NCBI GenBank assembly: GCA_026129915.1
Contig: JAHCHD010000015.1
Location: 1-49,156, forward strand
Reading direction: 5' to 3'
Origin: Bryobacterales bacterium
Lineage (GTDB): Bacteria; Acidobacteriota; Terriglobia; Bryobacterales; Bryobacteraceae
Length of the DNA stretch: 49,156 nt
The translations under genes were made by a program, and so were the position numbers. Shown piece after piece: positions 1 to 8,465 of this stretch (position 1 is the first letter of the stretch; every line of letters starts with the position of its first letter). Under the pieces are notes generated by a model. The model saw nothing but the letters and a program-made list of their open reading frames with translations, made no database searches and was not told where the DNA came from.

Positions 1-1629
1 TATGGCCGCATGCGGCAAGCGCTATGGCTCCTCTTCGGAGCCGTGTGCGTGGTCATGTTGATTGCCTGTGCCAATGTCGGCGCACTGCTGGTCGGCCGCA
101 CGCTTCGGCGCGCCAGGGACTTCGGTGTGCGCTCTTCGCTGGGCGCCCCTATTGCCTCATTGCTGCAACAGGTGGCGCTCGAAAGCCTGGTTTCGGGTGT
201 AGCCGCGGCCCTGGTGGGAACGTGGTTCGCGCGCCTGATACTGCAGGCCCTCCTTTCCGTCGCACCTCCCGAGATTCCTAACCTCTCCAACATTGGGCTC
301 AGCCTCCCGGTGCTCGGCTTCACGGTTGCCATTGCCGCACTCAGTGTCCTGGTGGTGACGTTGGCGCCAGCGCATATTGTGGTTCGCTTGAAGCCGCGCG
401 ACGCCATCCAGGAAGAAACCGGCACCGTCGGCGGAAGCCGCGCGGGTAAGCGCGCCAGCCGCTGGCTGATGGGCATTGAGATCGCTCTTGCCGCCGGGCT
501 CGTGCTCCTTTCGGGCTTGCTCTTGCGCAGCAGTCAGAACTGGATGGCCCTTGACCCAGGGTACGATCCAACCAACGTGCTCACCTTCCGGATTACCCTG
601 CAGGACCCAAGCTACGGTCCCCAGCCCGCGCGGCGGCAGTACTACAGCCGTGTGCTTGAAGTCCTCCGCCATTTGCCGGGTGTCGAATCCGCCGCCGCGG
701 TACTGCTGCGGCCCCTCTCCGGCGCCGTCGGTTGGGATACGCGCTTTGTCGCCGAAACTCAGGATCCCGAAGCATGGAAAACCAATCCAGTCGCGAACTA
801 CGAAGCCATCAGCCCCCGCTATTTCGCCACGATGCGTATCCCGATCCTGGCGGGACGGGACTTTGAAGATGGAGATATCGAAGGGCGTGCCCCCGTGGTG
901 ATTCTCAATGAGAGCGCCGCAAAGCACTATTTCGGCGGCACGGATGCCGTGGGCCGCCGCATCAAGATGGGGCGTATCGATGCCAACACCCCCTGGTCTA
1001 CCGTCGTCGGCGTCGTGAAGGACGTCCGCTACCGCGAATGGGAAGGCACCCGTGTCGACCTCTATATCCCCTATACCCAGCGCGCCCAGCATCGCAGCGA
1101 TTTTGTTCTTCGGACACACGGCGATCCGAAGCACTTCCAGCAACAGGTGGAGCAAGCGGTCCTCGGAATCGATCCAAAGCTTCCCGTCAGCCAGATGCGC
1201 ACGCTTGACAACCTCGTCGATGGCGCGTTTGCCCAGCCAAAGTTCCAGACCGGTGTAATGTCCCTCTTCGGCGTGGTTTCCCTTCTGCTATGCGGCACCG
1301 GCGTCTACGGAGTGCTGCTCTTCCGGGTGCTCTCGCGAAGGCGGGAATTGGCACTTCGCGCGGTGCTGGGCTCCACACGGGGTGCGCTTGCCTGGTTGGT
1401 ATTCAGTGAGGTCGCCGTCACGGCTCTTCCCGGGATGCTCATTGGCCTGACAGCCGCGGCCCTGTGCGCCCGCTCTCTCGAAAGCCTGCTCTTCGGTGTG
1501 AGCCCACTGGCCCTCGAAACCTACGCCGGAGCCGCCGCGCTCACGCTCCTCTTTGCGCTGCTCTGTGCCGTCCTCCCCGCACGAGTAGCCTCCACCGCGG
1601 AGCCCGCCGAGGTCCTCCGCAACCAGTAG
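1..1629 (+). CDS. ADOP-family FtsX/MacB-like ABC transporter permease, C-terminal part (5' end outside window)
   Basis: The reading frame is open through base 1 (Y-G-R before the first ATG at 10), so the N-terminal part lies outside the window. The visible 542 codons contain a TM segment with the motif LIACANVGALLVGR, which is typical of MacB/FtsX permeases. There follow two more TM segments, a linker rich in R/K, a long periplasmic MacB-like domain (roughly residues 200-405) and a final FtsX block with the RRRELALRAVLGS motif. Two FtsX blocks in one chain match the acidobacterial duplicated orphan permease (ADOP) architecture, whose members are usually about 800 aa and often lack a linked ATPase gene. 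The substrate is unknown; export or envelope signalling is possible. The gene converges on pntB with a 79-bp gap. Confidence 0.9.
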   Translation, partial: YGRMRQALWLLFGAVCVVMLIACANVGALLVGRTLRRARDFGVRSSLGAPIASLLQQVALESLVSGVAAALVGTWFARLILQALLSVAPPEIPNLSNIGLSLPVLGFTVAIAALSVLVVTLAPAHIVVRLKPRDAIQEETGTVGGSRAGKRASRWLMGIEIALAAGLVLLSGLLLRSSQNWMALDPGYDPTNVLTFRITLQDPSYGPQPARRQYYSRVLEVLRHLPGVESAAAVLLRPLSGAVGWDTRFVAETQDPEAWKTNPVANYEAISPRYFATMRIPILAGRDFEDGDIEGRAPVVILNESAAKHYFGGTDAVGRRIKMGRIDANTPWSTVVGVVKDVRYREWEGTRVDLYIPYTQRAQHRSDFVLRTHGDPKHFQQQVEQAVLGIDPKLPVSQMRTLDNLVDGAFAQPKFQTGVMSLFGVVSLLLCGTGVYGVLLFRVLSRRRELALRAVLGSTRGALAWLVFSEVAVTALPGMLIGLTAAALCARSLESLLFGVSPLALETYAGAAALTLLFALLCAVLPARVASTAEPAEVLRNQ

Positions 1630-1708
1630 TTGCCCGGACCAGTTTGAATGCTAGGCCGCACCCAACTGGCAGCATCCTGCGGCTCGGCGCTAGCCGGGCG
1701 CCCAGGGT

Positions 1709-3103
1709 TTACGCTGTGTCCTTCACGGCGGCAATGATGTCGTTTACAGCCTTCTTGCCGTCGGAAAAGAACATCAGCGTGTTGTCGGCCGCGAAGAGCG
1801 GGTTCGGAATGCCTGCGAAGCCGGGGCTCAGGCTGCGCTTCACCACAACTACCGTGCGGGCCTGGTCGACGTCGAGGATGGGCATGCCAGCGATGGGCGA
1901 TTTCGGGTCAGTACGCGCTACTGGATTCACTACGTCGTTTGCGCCGATCACGATGGCCACGTCGGTCTGGGCGAATGTGGGGTTGATCTCGTCCATGTCC
2001 TTCAGGGCGTCGTAGGGCACGTCCGCCTCGGCCAGCAGGACGTTCATGTGCCCAGGCATGCGCCCCGCTACCGGATGGATTCCGTACTCCACCGTAACGC
2101 CCCGCGCTTGCAGCAGATTTGCCAGCGTGCGGACGGCGTGCTGCGCTTGCGAAACCGCGAGGCCGTAGCCTGGCACAACTACCACACGCTGCGCGTTCTC
2201 CAGCAGCATCGCGATCTCTTCGGCGGAGGTTGCCTTCACCTTGCCCGCGTACACGTCGTCAGCCTTCGCCGTCACTGAGGGCGCCTGCCCTAGTCCGCCA
2301 AACAGCACGTTCGCAAGCGAGCGGTTCATCGCCTTGCACATAATCTGCGTGAGGATGATGCCGGAGGCGCCCACCAGCGATCCCGCGATGATGAGCATGT
2401 TGTTCTGCAGCACAAAGCCTGTGGCCGCCGCCGCAATGCCCGAGTAAGAATTCAGCAGTGAGATCACCACTGGCATGTCCGCGCCGCCGATCCCGATGGT
2501 GGCCAGCACGCCCAGCAAGGATGCCACCCCCACCAGCGCCCAGTAGTAGAACGTGTTCTCAGGCTGTAGCACAACCATTACGGCAAGCGCTACCGAGGAG
2601 AGCGCCACCAGCGCGCTCAGCAAATGCTGGCCGGGAAAACTGATGGCATTCCCTGAGATGAGTTCCTGCAGTTTGCCGAAGGCCACCAGACTACCGCAGA
2701 AGGTTACCGCGCCAATCAGTCCGGAGAGCGCTGTGGCCACGATGCTCTGCATGGCAAACGCCTGTCCGGTTTCGAGCGTCTCATAGAGCGCAGCGCCGGC
2801 AACCAGCAGCGACGCTCCGCCACCAAATCCATTGAGCAGCGCCACCATCTGCGGCATCGCAGTCATCTGGATGCGAATCGCAAGCACCGCGCCAATCGCC
2901 GCGCCCACCACCAACCCGGCCAGAATCACCTCATAGCTCACAATTTGCCGGTCAAGTACCGTCACCACCACGGCAATCAGCATCCCGGTGGTGCCCAGCA
3001 GATTGCCGTGCGCCGCCGTCCGCGGATGCGACAGCCCTTTCAGCCCGATGATGAAGAGCGCCGAAGCTACCAGGTAGGCGAAGTTAATCAGTACGGGGGG
3101 CAT
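1709..3103 (-). CDS. pntB: NAD(P) transhydrogenase subunit beta
   Basis: This is the membrane and NADP(H)-binding subunit of proton-translocating transhydrogenase, which uses the proton motive force to drive hydride transfer from NADH to NADP+. At 464 aa it has the family's normal length. About nine hydrophobic segments fill residues 1-260. The soluble domain III follows, with the NADP-binding motif VVPGYGLAVSQAQHAV near residue 310, the GIHPVAGRMPGHMNVLLAEA segment, and a conserved C-terminal KRSLSPGFAG-NPLF block. It is the last gene of a three-gene operon and starts 3 bp after the pntAB stop. No truncation or missing motif is apparent. Confidence 0.97.
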   Translation of the reverse strand: MPPVLINFAYLVASALFIIGLKGLSHPRTAAHGNLLGTTGMLIAVVVTVLDRQIVSYEVILAGLVVGAAIGAVLAIRIQMTAMPQMVALLNGFGGGASLLVAGAALYETLETGQAFAMQSIVATALSGLIGAVTFCGSLVAFGKLQELISGNAISFPGQHLLSALVALSSVALAVMVVLQPENTFYYWALVGVASLLGVLATIGIGGADMPVVISLLNSYSGIAAAATGFVLQNNMLIIAGSLVGASGIILTQIMCKAMNRSLANVLFGGLGQAPSVTAKADDVYAGKVKATSAEEIAMLLENAQRVVVVPGYGLAVSQAQHAVRTLANLLQARGVTVEYGIHPVAGRMPGHMNVLLAEADVPYDALKDMDEINPTFAQTDVAIVIGANDVVNPVARTDPKSPIAGMPILDVDQARTVVVVKRSLSPGFAGIPNPLFAADNTLMFFSDGKKAVNDIIAAVKDTA

Positions 3104-3106
3104 CAG

Positions 3107-3385
3107 CTACTTCCTCCGGAACATCTCGAGCATGCGGTTGGTTACCAGGAAGCCCCCCACCACATTGACGGTGGCGAAGACCACGGCCAGGAACCCCAGC
3201 ACCGTGGTAAGCGTGGTTTGCTGCGCGCCAGCCGAGAGAATTGCACCCACCACCGTAATGCCGGAGATTGCGTTTGAGCCCGACATCAGCGGCGTGTGCA
3301 GAGTGGGAGGTACCTTGGTGATGACCTCGAAGCCCACAAAGATCGCCAGCACGAAGATCGTCAGAGCCGCGACAAAGACTTCCAT
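3107..3385 (-). CDS. pntAB: NAD(P) transhydrogenase subunit alpha, transmembrane part
   Basis: This 92-aa protein has three hydrophobic segments and the conserved TPLMSGSNAISG stretch characteristic of the alpha-2 (PntAB) membrane domain. In Escherichia coli this domain is fused to the NAD-binding domain. Here, as in Rhodospirillum-type three-subunit enzymes, it is a separate polypeptide. Its ATG overlaps the pntAA stop by one base (TGATG), so translational coupling is likely. It ends 3 bp before pntB. Confidence 0.96.
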   Translation of the reverse strand: MEVFVAALTIFVLAIFVGFEVITKVPPTLHTPLMSGSNAISGITVVGAILSAGAQQTTLTTVLGFLAVVFATVNVVGGFLVTNRMLEMFRRK

Positions 3386-4545
3386 CAGGCCTCCTTTTTC
3401 TCCGGGTTCAGTAGTTCCTGGATGCGCGGATGCACCACCTTGCCATCGCGCGTGAGCAGTGTTTCGCGAACGATCTCATCCTCGGTGTCGAGGCTTACCG
3501 CGCCGGACTTCGCCAGATGCAACAGAAACGTGGTGATGTTCTTCGCATAAAGCTGGCTGGCATGATAGGGGACGGTGGATGGCACATTCAAGGGGCCATG
3601 GATGGACACGCCGTGCTGCACCACCACCTCTCCTGGCACCGTGAGGTCGCAGTTGCCTCCGCGCTCGGCAGCCAGGTCCACGATCACGGAACCGGGATTC
3701 ATTCCCCGCACCATCTCGCCAGTTACCAGTATCGGGGCGCGCTTCCCCGGAATCGCGGCAGTGGTGATCACCACATCGCATTCGGAAACCACCTTAGCCA
3801 TAAGTTCCCGCTGCCGCACGTAGAACGTCTCGTCCTGCGCCCGGGCATAGCCGCCCTTGTCTTCGGCATCGGCTGACTCCAATGGCAGTTCCACGAACTT
3901 TGCGCCCACGCTTTCCACCTGTTCACGCACCGCGGGGCGGACATCGTAGGCACGAACCACGCCTCCCAGCCGGCGCGCGGTGGCGATCGCCTGAAGCCCG
4001 GCCACGCCCACCCCCACAACGAAGACGTGCGCGGGCGCCACGGTCCCCGCCGCGGTCATCAGCATGGGGAACATCTTGGGCAAGGCCCCCGCCGCGATCA
4101 GCACCGCCTTGTAACCGGCAATGGTAGCCATGGAGGAAAGGGCATCCATACTCTGCGCGCGGGTGATGCGGGGCATCAGTTCCATAGAGAAGCAGGTGGC
4201 CCCACTGGCAGCCACCTCCTGGATTCGCTGGGGGAAGGAAAGCGGGTCAAAGAAGCCGATCACCGCCTGGCCAGGACGGAGCAGTGCCAGGTCTTGGCCA
4301 CGATCTGCGTCGGCACCATAGGAACGCACCTGCAGGATGCAGTCTGCTTTTGAGAACAGTTCGGCCCGCGAAACCACGCGCGCCCCTTTTTCCTGGTAGA
4401 CCGTATCGGGGAAGCCCGCCGCATCGCCCGCTCCGCTCTCCACCAGAACTTCGACGTTGGCCTTGGTAAGCGAAGGAAGGGTGGCGGGGACAACCGCAAC
4501 GCGGTGTTCGCCCTCGAAGGTTTCCCTGGGAACGCCAGCAATCAT
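3385..4545 (-). CDS. pntAA: NAD(P) transhydrogenase subunit alpha, soluble NAD-binding part
   Basis: This 386-aa protein is the NAD(H)-binding domain I of transhydrogenase and belongs to the alanine dehydrogenase/PNT superfamily. The N-terminus IAGVPRETFEGEHRVAVVP is typical of the family. A Rossmann motif GVGVAGLQAIATARRLGG near residue 175, followed by AYDVRP, marks the NAD site. An ATG preceded by GGGAGG at good spacing supports the start. It is the first gene of pntAA-pntAB-pntB and is divergent from the beta-helix gene, with a 172-bp intergenic region that should carry both promoters. It probably supplies NADPH for biosynthesis. Confidence 0.97.
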   Translation of the reverse strand: MIAGVPRETFEGEHRVAVVPATLPSLTKANVEVLVESGAGDAAGFPDTVYQEKGARVVSRAELFSKADCILQVRSYGADADRGQDLALLRPGQAVIGFFDPLSFPQRIQEVAASGATCFSMELMPRITRAQSMDALSSMATIAGYKAVLIAAGALPKMFPMLMTAAGTVAPAHVFVVGVGVAGLQAIATARRLGGVVRAYDVRPAVREQVESVGAKFVELPLESADAEDKGGYARAQDETFYVRQRELMAKVVSECDVVITTAAIPGKRAPILVTGEMVRGMNPGSVIVDLAAERGGNCDLTVPGEVVVQHGVSIHGPLNVPSTVPYHASQLYAKNITTFLLHLAKSGAVSLDTEDEIVRETLLTRDGKVVHPRIQELLNPEKKEA

Positions 4546-4704
4546 GAACTCGTTGCCTCCCGGAATTCAGATTCGAGCATACCGAAAAACGCGCTGAATC
4601 ACGAATTCCGAGGCGGAACGCGCTGACTTGAAACGCAGGGTGGACGCCCAACGCCACGCTTCGCAACTCCGCATCCCGCTGCTCCGCGGCCTTGCGTTTC
4701 CCGA

Positions 4705-4710
4705 TAGAAT
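4705..4710 (+). promoter_or_regulatory. putative -10 box TAGAAT, 7 nt before the beta-helix start
   Basis: The hexamer TAGAAT ends 7 nt before the ATG at 4718. A transcript starting 6-7 nt downstream of this box would begin at or next to the start codon, which suggests a leaderless mRNA. No Shine-Dalgarno sequence is present. The call rests on hexamer resemblance and spacing only. Confidence 0.45.
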
Positions 4711-4717
4711 CACCAGC

Positions 4718-6676
4718 ATGCCTCGCCTGATTTGCCTGCTGCTGCTTGCCGGATTGTGCCTTAGCGCGCAGAATGCCACCACCGCTGGACGCTTCCACGT
4801 GCAGCATCCAACGCTGCTGAACCTGGGCTTCGAGTGGGCGATTGAGGGCGATGAGAACCGGAATGCCAGTGTCTCCGTACAGTTCCGGACGGCTGGGGAA
4901 AGTGCATGGCGCGAGGCGCTACCCCTGGTGCGTGTGGGCGGGGAGCGCGTTTTCCGTGAGCGCGAGGGGCTCGAATACACTGTGCCGCATGGCTTTGCTG
5001 GCTCCATCCTGAATCTGCAACCGGGCACCGCCTACGAGTGCCGCTTTGTGATGACGGATCCAGACGGCGTCACCGGCCAAAGCACCCATACGGTGACGGT
5101 AAGCACCCGCGCTGAACCGCAGCCCTATGCCGGAGGGCGCACCCTCCACGTGTATCCGCCTGACTCCTTTGGCGTGCGTCAGGAGCCCAGCTACACCGGC
5201 ATCCTGGAAGCCTACTACGGGGCGGGGCTGGGCGACTGGAGCGTGGTGTGGGAGCGTCGCGCCCAGCCCGGCGATACCATCCTGCTGCATGCCGGGTTGT
5301 ACCGTCCGGAGCGGTGGAATTATGTGGACCCTATGGCGACTCCGTTTGACGGCAGCATGTCGCTGACGCTGAAGGGTACGCCGGGAATGCCCATCACCAT
5401 CAAGGCCGCGGGCGACGGGGAAGTGGTGATTGATGGCGACGGCAACCACCGCCTCTTTGACGTGATGGCTTCGCGCTATCACCTATTCGACGGACTCACC
5501 TTTCGCAATACGGACGTTGCCATCTTCGCCGGACAGAAGGAAGTGACCGGCGCGGTTGGTCTGACGGTGAAGAACTGCCGCTTCGAAAATGTGGGCTTCG
5601 GCGTGTGGACCGAGTATGCGGGATCCAGCGACTTCTATATCGCGGACAACCTCTTCCTGGGCCGGGAGGACCGTTTCCGCCTGGTGGGCTGGGGAGGGGT
5701 GCCCCGGCAGCCGAACGGACCGTCATGGACGGTGCCTCTTTATGGATCCCACCGGCTGACGAGCTATTACGCGATCAAGGTCTACGGCCCTGGGCACGTG
5801 ATTGCTCACAACGCGATTGCCTACTTCCATGACGGCATTGGTATTTCCACCTACGGCACGCCGGAAGAGGACCCCGATCGCCGTGCATCGGCCATCGACA
5901 TCTACAACAACGACATCCACCTCTGCAACGACGATTTCATCGAGACCGATGGCGGCGTTCACAACATCCGGGTGTTCCAGAACCGGGGGGTGAATGCAGC
6001 GCAGGGCGGGTACAGTTCGCAACCCGTATTTGGAGGGCCTGCTTACTTCTACCGGAACCTGCTTTACCACGTGCCCACCGGCGTTGCCTTTAAGTTCTCG
6101 GCTAAACCGGCGGGACTCTTCGTTTGGCACAACACCATCATTGGCGAGCACCGCGCGGGCGACACCTCCAGCAACCTGCACTTCCGAAACAACCTGTTTC
6201 TGGGTCGCGACACACCGGGAGTAGGCATTCTGGCCCTGGGCAACGCCAGCGCATCGAACACCACAGACTACAACGGCTACCGTCCCAACCGAGGGGTGCC
6301 CGACCAGTACCGTGTCTTCTACCCCCCGCCCGGGCCCAACGTCTACGGCGCTACCAAGGAGCAGTGGCGGAGCTTCGCAACCTTGGCGGAACTCCAGAGA
6401 GGCGCCGGGCAGGAAATGCACTCTCTGGAGGTGGACTTTGACATCTTCGAGAGCCTGCGGCCGCCCGACCCAACGCAGCGCTACGCGGTGTACCATGCGA
6501 TGGACCTGAACTTCGCGCTGAAGCCAACCAGCAAGGCGGTGGATGCCGGGCAGCGCATCGCTACGGTGAACGACGACTTTGCGGGCACGGCCCCGGACCT
6601 GGGGGCGCTCGAGGCAGGCAAGCCCGCGCCCCACTACGGACCGCGCTGGCTCACCTGGCAACCGTTCTATCGCTAG
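4718..6676 (+). CDS. secreted right-handed parallel beta-helix protein
   Basis: The ATG at 4718 is preferred over the in-frame upstream start at 4628 because it begins a clean Sec signal peptide (MPRLICLLLLAGLCLSAQ). It is also preceded by TAGAAT at leaderless spacing. The 652-aa product has a beta-sandwich region resembling fibronectin III (roughly residues 20-140, ending with an LQPGTAYECRFVMTD-like strand). A long region of short repeated strands follows (ITIKAAGDGEVVIDGDGN, HLFDGLTFRNTDV, HNIRVFQNRG), typical of pectate-lyase-like right-handed beta-helices. The C-terminus carries a PDLGALEAG motif seen in many such proteins from Acidobacteria and Planctomycetes. Polysaccharide binding or cleavage outside the cell is the likely role, but I cannot identify catalytic residues. 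Confidence 0.85.
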   Translation: MPRLICLLLLAGLCLSAQNATTAGRFHVQHPTLLNLGFEWAIEGDENRNASVSVQFRTAGESAWREALPLVRVGGERVFREREGLEYTVPHGFAGSILNLQPGTAYECRFVMTDPDGVTGQSTHTVTVSTRAEPQPYAGGRTLHVYPPDSFGVRQEPSYTGILEAYYGAGLGDWSVVWERRAQPGDTILLHAGLYRPERWNYVDPMATPFDGSMSLTLKGTPGMPITIKAAGDGEVVIDGDGNHRLFDVMASRYHLFDGLTFRNTDVAIFAGQKEVTGAVGLTVKNCRFENVGFGVWTEYAGSSDFYIADNLFLGREDRFRLVGWGGVPRQPNGPSWTVPLYGSHRLTSYYAIKVYGPGHVIAHNAIAYFHDGIGISTYGTPEEDPDRRASAIDIYNNDIHLCNDDFIETDGGVHNIRVFQNRGVNAAQGGYSSQPVFGGPAYFYRNLLYHVPTGVAFKFSAKPAGLFVWHNTIIGEHRAGDTSSNLHFRNNLFLGRDTPGVGILALGNASASNTTDYNGYRPNRGVPDQYRVFYPPPGPNVYGATKEQWRSFATLAELQRGAGQEMHSLEVDFDIFESLRPPDPTQRYAVYHAMDLNFALKPTSKAVDAGQRIATVNDDFAGTAPDLGALEAGKPAPHYGPRWLTWQPFYR

Positions 6677-6697
6677 GCTGAGATCGCTTCGGATACT

Positions 6698-7378
6698 CTA
6701 GCCGAAGAGTGCGGCAAAGCCTGCCTTACCCAGAATCCAAAGAGCGTAGATGCCCAGGAGAGGCCCCATAACCTTGCCCGTGGTGGTGCGCTCCGACAGA
6801 ATCGCCGCGCCCGCAGAGAGCAGCCAGATGAAGTAGAAGTTCAGCAGATTGATCCCCGAAAGCAGAGCCGCGAAGCCTTTACCGACAGCCTCAGGACCCA
6901 CAAAGAAGCCCAGGTTGAGAGGAATCGGGTTGTCGAGATTCAAGGCCCTCAGGTCAGGCGCCGTCACCACCATCACGGCCAGCAGCACGCTGGAGATCAC
7001 CGTGGTTGGCCAGAAGGAATAGCTAGCGGCATTCAGCATGCGTGGGAACGAGGTCTCTCCGGCGAAGCCCTTCACGATGGCCATAAGGACGAGGGCAATC
7101 ACCGCAATCATCACCGGAATGGTAACGAGGGGGCTGGCATACATGAACACCGATACCAATCCCGCGGCCTGATTAAGCCCCTCCGCGGGAACATCGCGTC
7201 CGCTCTGTTGCACCTGATATTCGATGATGTCGTTGGCGCTGAACTTGTTCAGCATAACCGCTATGGAGGCGATGCTAAGCGCAATTACGAGCAGCGCGGG
7301 AAGCACCCAGGCCCATTTCTTCTCCCGCAATTTTGCGAAAGCAGTAGCGGGACTATAGAACACTTCAAAAAGTTCCAT
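6698..7378 (-). CDS. YIP1-family integral membrane protein
   Basis: The frame opens further upstream, but MELFEVFYSPATAFAKLREK at 7378 is the natural YIP1-type beginning. It is preceded by TGGAGAA as a ribosome site and by TAGAAT 22 nt upstream. The 226-aa product has an N-terminal amphipathic segment, about five TM helices and a C-terminal GLYALWILGKAGFAALFG-like helix. Bacterial YIP1 proteins are widespread membrane proteins of unknown function. It follows the flippase-like gene by 67 bp on the same strand, though the likely private promoter suggests separate control. Confidence 0.75.
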   Translation of the reverse strand: MELFEVFYSPATAFAKLREKKWAWVLPALLVIALSIASIAVMLNKFSANDIIEYQVQQSGRDVPAEGLNQAAGLVSVFMYASPLVTIPVMIAVIALVLMAIVKGFAGETSFPRMLNAASYSFWPTTVISSVLLAVMVVTAPDLRALNLDNPIPLNLGFFVGPEAVGKGFAALLSGINLLNFYFIWLLSAGAAILSERTTTGKVMGPLLGIYALWILGKAGFAALFG

Positions 7379-7400
7379 TCGTATTCTCCAGACAATTGGG

Positions 7401-7406
7401 ATTCTA
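7401..7406 (-). promoter_or_regulatory. putative -10 box TAGAAT upstream of the YIP1 gene
   Basis: TAGAAT on the minus strand lies 22 nt before the ATG at 7378. This spacing leaves room for a short 5' UTR with TGGAGAA. It lies between the flippase-like gene and the YIP1 gene, so the latter may have its own promoter. Confidence 0.35.
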
Positions 7407-7445
7407 TGACGAATACGAACCGAAGGCGAGGCTCTTGGGAAATAT

Positions 7446-8390
7446 TTACCGGGTGGGAGGGGATTCTTGTGCGGCTGGAAGGGTAAGCGCTGGTCCGGGA
7501 ATGAATATCCGCGCCGCGCCCAGCAGCAATACTTCAAGGAGCGTCACCCAGAGCCGTGCGGCAATGGCGATGACGGCGGCAGTGGGATGCGGCATCATCA
7601 CCGCCAGAAGCACAGTCATGGTGCCTTCCCGCACGCCCACACCGGCAGGCACCATCACGGCCAGCAGGCCAATCAGCCACGAGGCCGCGTAGATGGTGAT
7701 CAATTGCACGGTGCGCCCTTCCGCGGAGGGGGTGAGCGACTGCACAAAGCAGGCGAAACCCAATCCCGCGAGCACCCAGGTGAGCAGACTGGCCATCAGG
7801 ATCATCACCAGATGTGAATAACGCACGTCGAAGGGCACCCACTCCTGGCGCAGGAACTTCGCAAGCAGCCGGGACCACGTCTGGAGCGACCGGGGATGCA
7901 CCAACGCCAGCGCCGCCAAGAACCCCACCAGAAAAAGCGGGCGGTACTGCTCCTCCAATTGTGGAAGAACTCGCGAGGCATTCGCGAGCGCTATACCGCC
8001 GGCCGCCACCATAATCAGCAGCAGCTCAATGAGGGCGCTGGTAAGCGTGAGGGCGGGCGGAATGTGGTAGCGCTCGGCCAGGTAGATCCGGCTGACGTAT
8101 TGCCAGATTTTCCCCGGCACGTAGCGCGCCACCTCAGAAATCATGAAGACGCGGAATGCAGGCCAGTACGGCAATTTCTCGTGCATTTCATGCACAAGCT
8201 GCGCCCAGATCCAAGCGCGCAGAAAGAACCATGTGGACCCGAACACCATCGCGAGCGCCAGCAGGGGCAGGTCAAATTGCCAGGGATACTCGCGGATCTG
8301 TTCCCAATTTGTGTAAATCGCTCGTGCCAGGAACACGAAGATCGCGAGCGGCAGAAGGTACTTGACGACCCGCTTCAGCCAGGGGATCAT
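7446..8390 (-). CDS. flippase-like / LPG-synthase-TM-domain membrane protein (UPF0104-like)
   Basis: This 314-aa polytopic protein has about eight predicted TM segments and matches the lysylphosphatidylglycerol synthase transmembrane (flippase-like) family. Landmarks are the PWLKRVVKYLLPLAIFV start, the SEVARYVPGKIWQYVSRIYLAE loop near residue 90 and the VPAGVGVREGTMTVLL motif near residue 245. It has no C-terminal aminoacyl-transferase domain, so it is not a full MprF. AGGAG lies 9 nt before the ATG. It follows the GT2 gene by 75 bp. Such proteins often neighbour polyprenol-phosphate sugar transferases, so a role in moving or using lipid-linked sugars is plausible but inferred. Confidence 0.8.
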   Translation of the reverse strand: MIPWLKRVVKYLLPLAIFVFLARAIYTNWEQIREYPWQFDLPLLALAMVFGSTWFFLRAWIWAQLVHEMHEKLPYWPAFRVFMISEVARYVPGKIWQYVSRIYLAERYHIPPALTLTSALIELLLIMVAAGGIALANASRVLPQLEEQYRPLFLVGFLAALALVHPRSLQTWSRLLAKFLRQEWVPFDVRYSHLVMILMASLLTWVLAGLGFACFVQSLTPSAEGRTVQLITIYAASWLIGLLAVMVPAGVGVREGTMTVLLAVMMPHPTAAVIAIAARLWVTLLEVLLLGAARIFIPGPALTLPAAQESPPTR

Positions 8391-8465
8391 GCGCTGGCAC
8401 TCCTGAAGCGTTGTACGCGAAGCCGATGGGAGGGTACCCAGCCGAAGGCAGCTTCCGCCGGCCGG

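Noticed and set aside
157..1155. 332-codon minus-strand ORF inside the permease gene
   Set aside because: It is antisense to the ADOP permease, which has strong motifs; a shadow frame.
5723..6661. 312-codon minus-strand ORF antisense to the beta-helix gene
   Set aside because: Composition is Val/Arg-rich with no fold motif; the plus-strand gene has a signal peptide and regular repeats.
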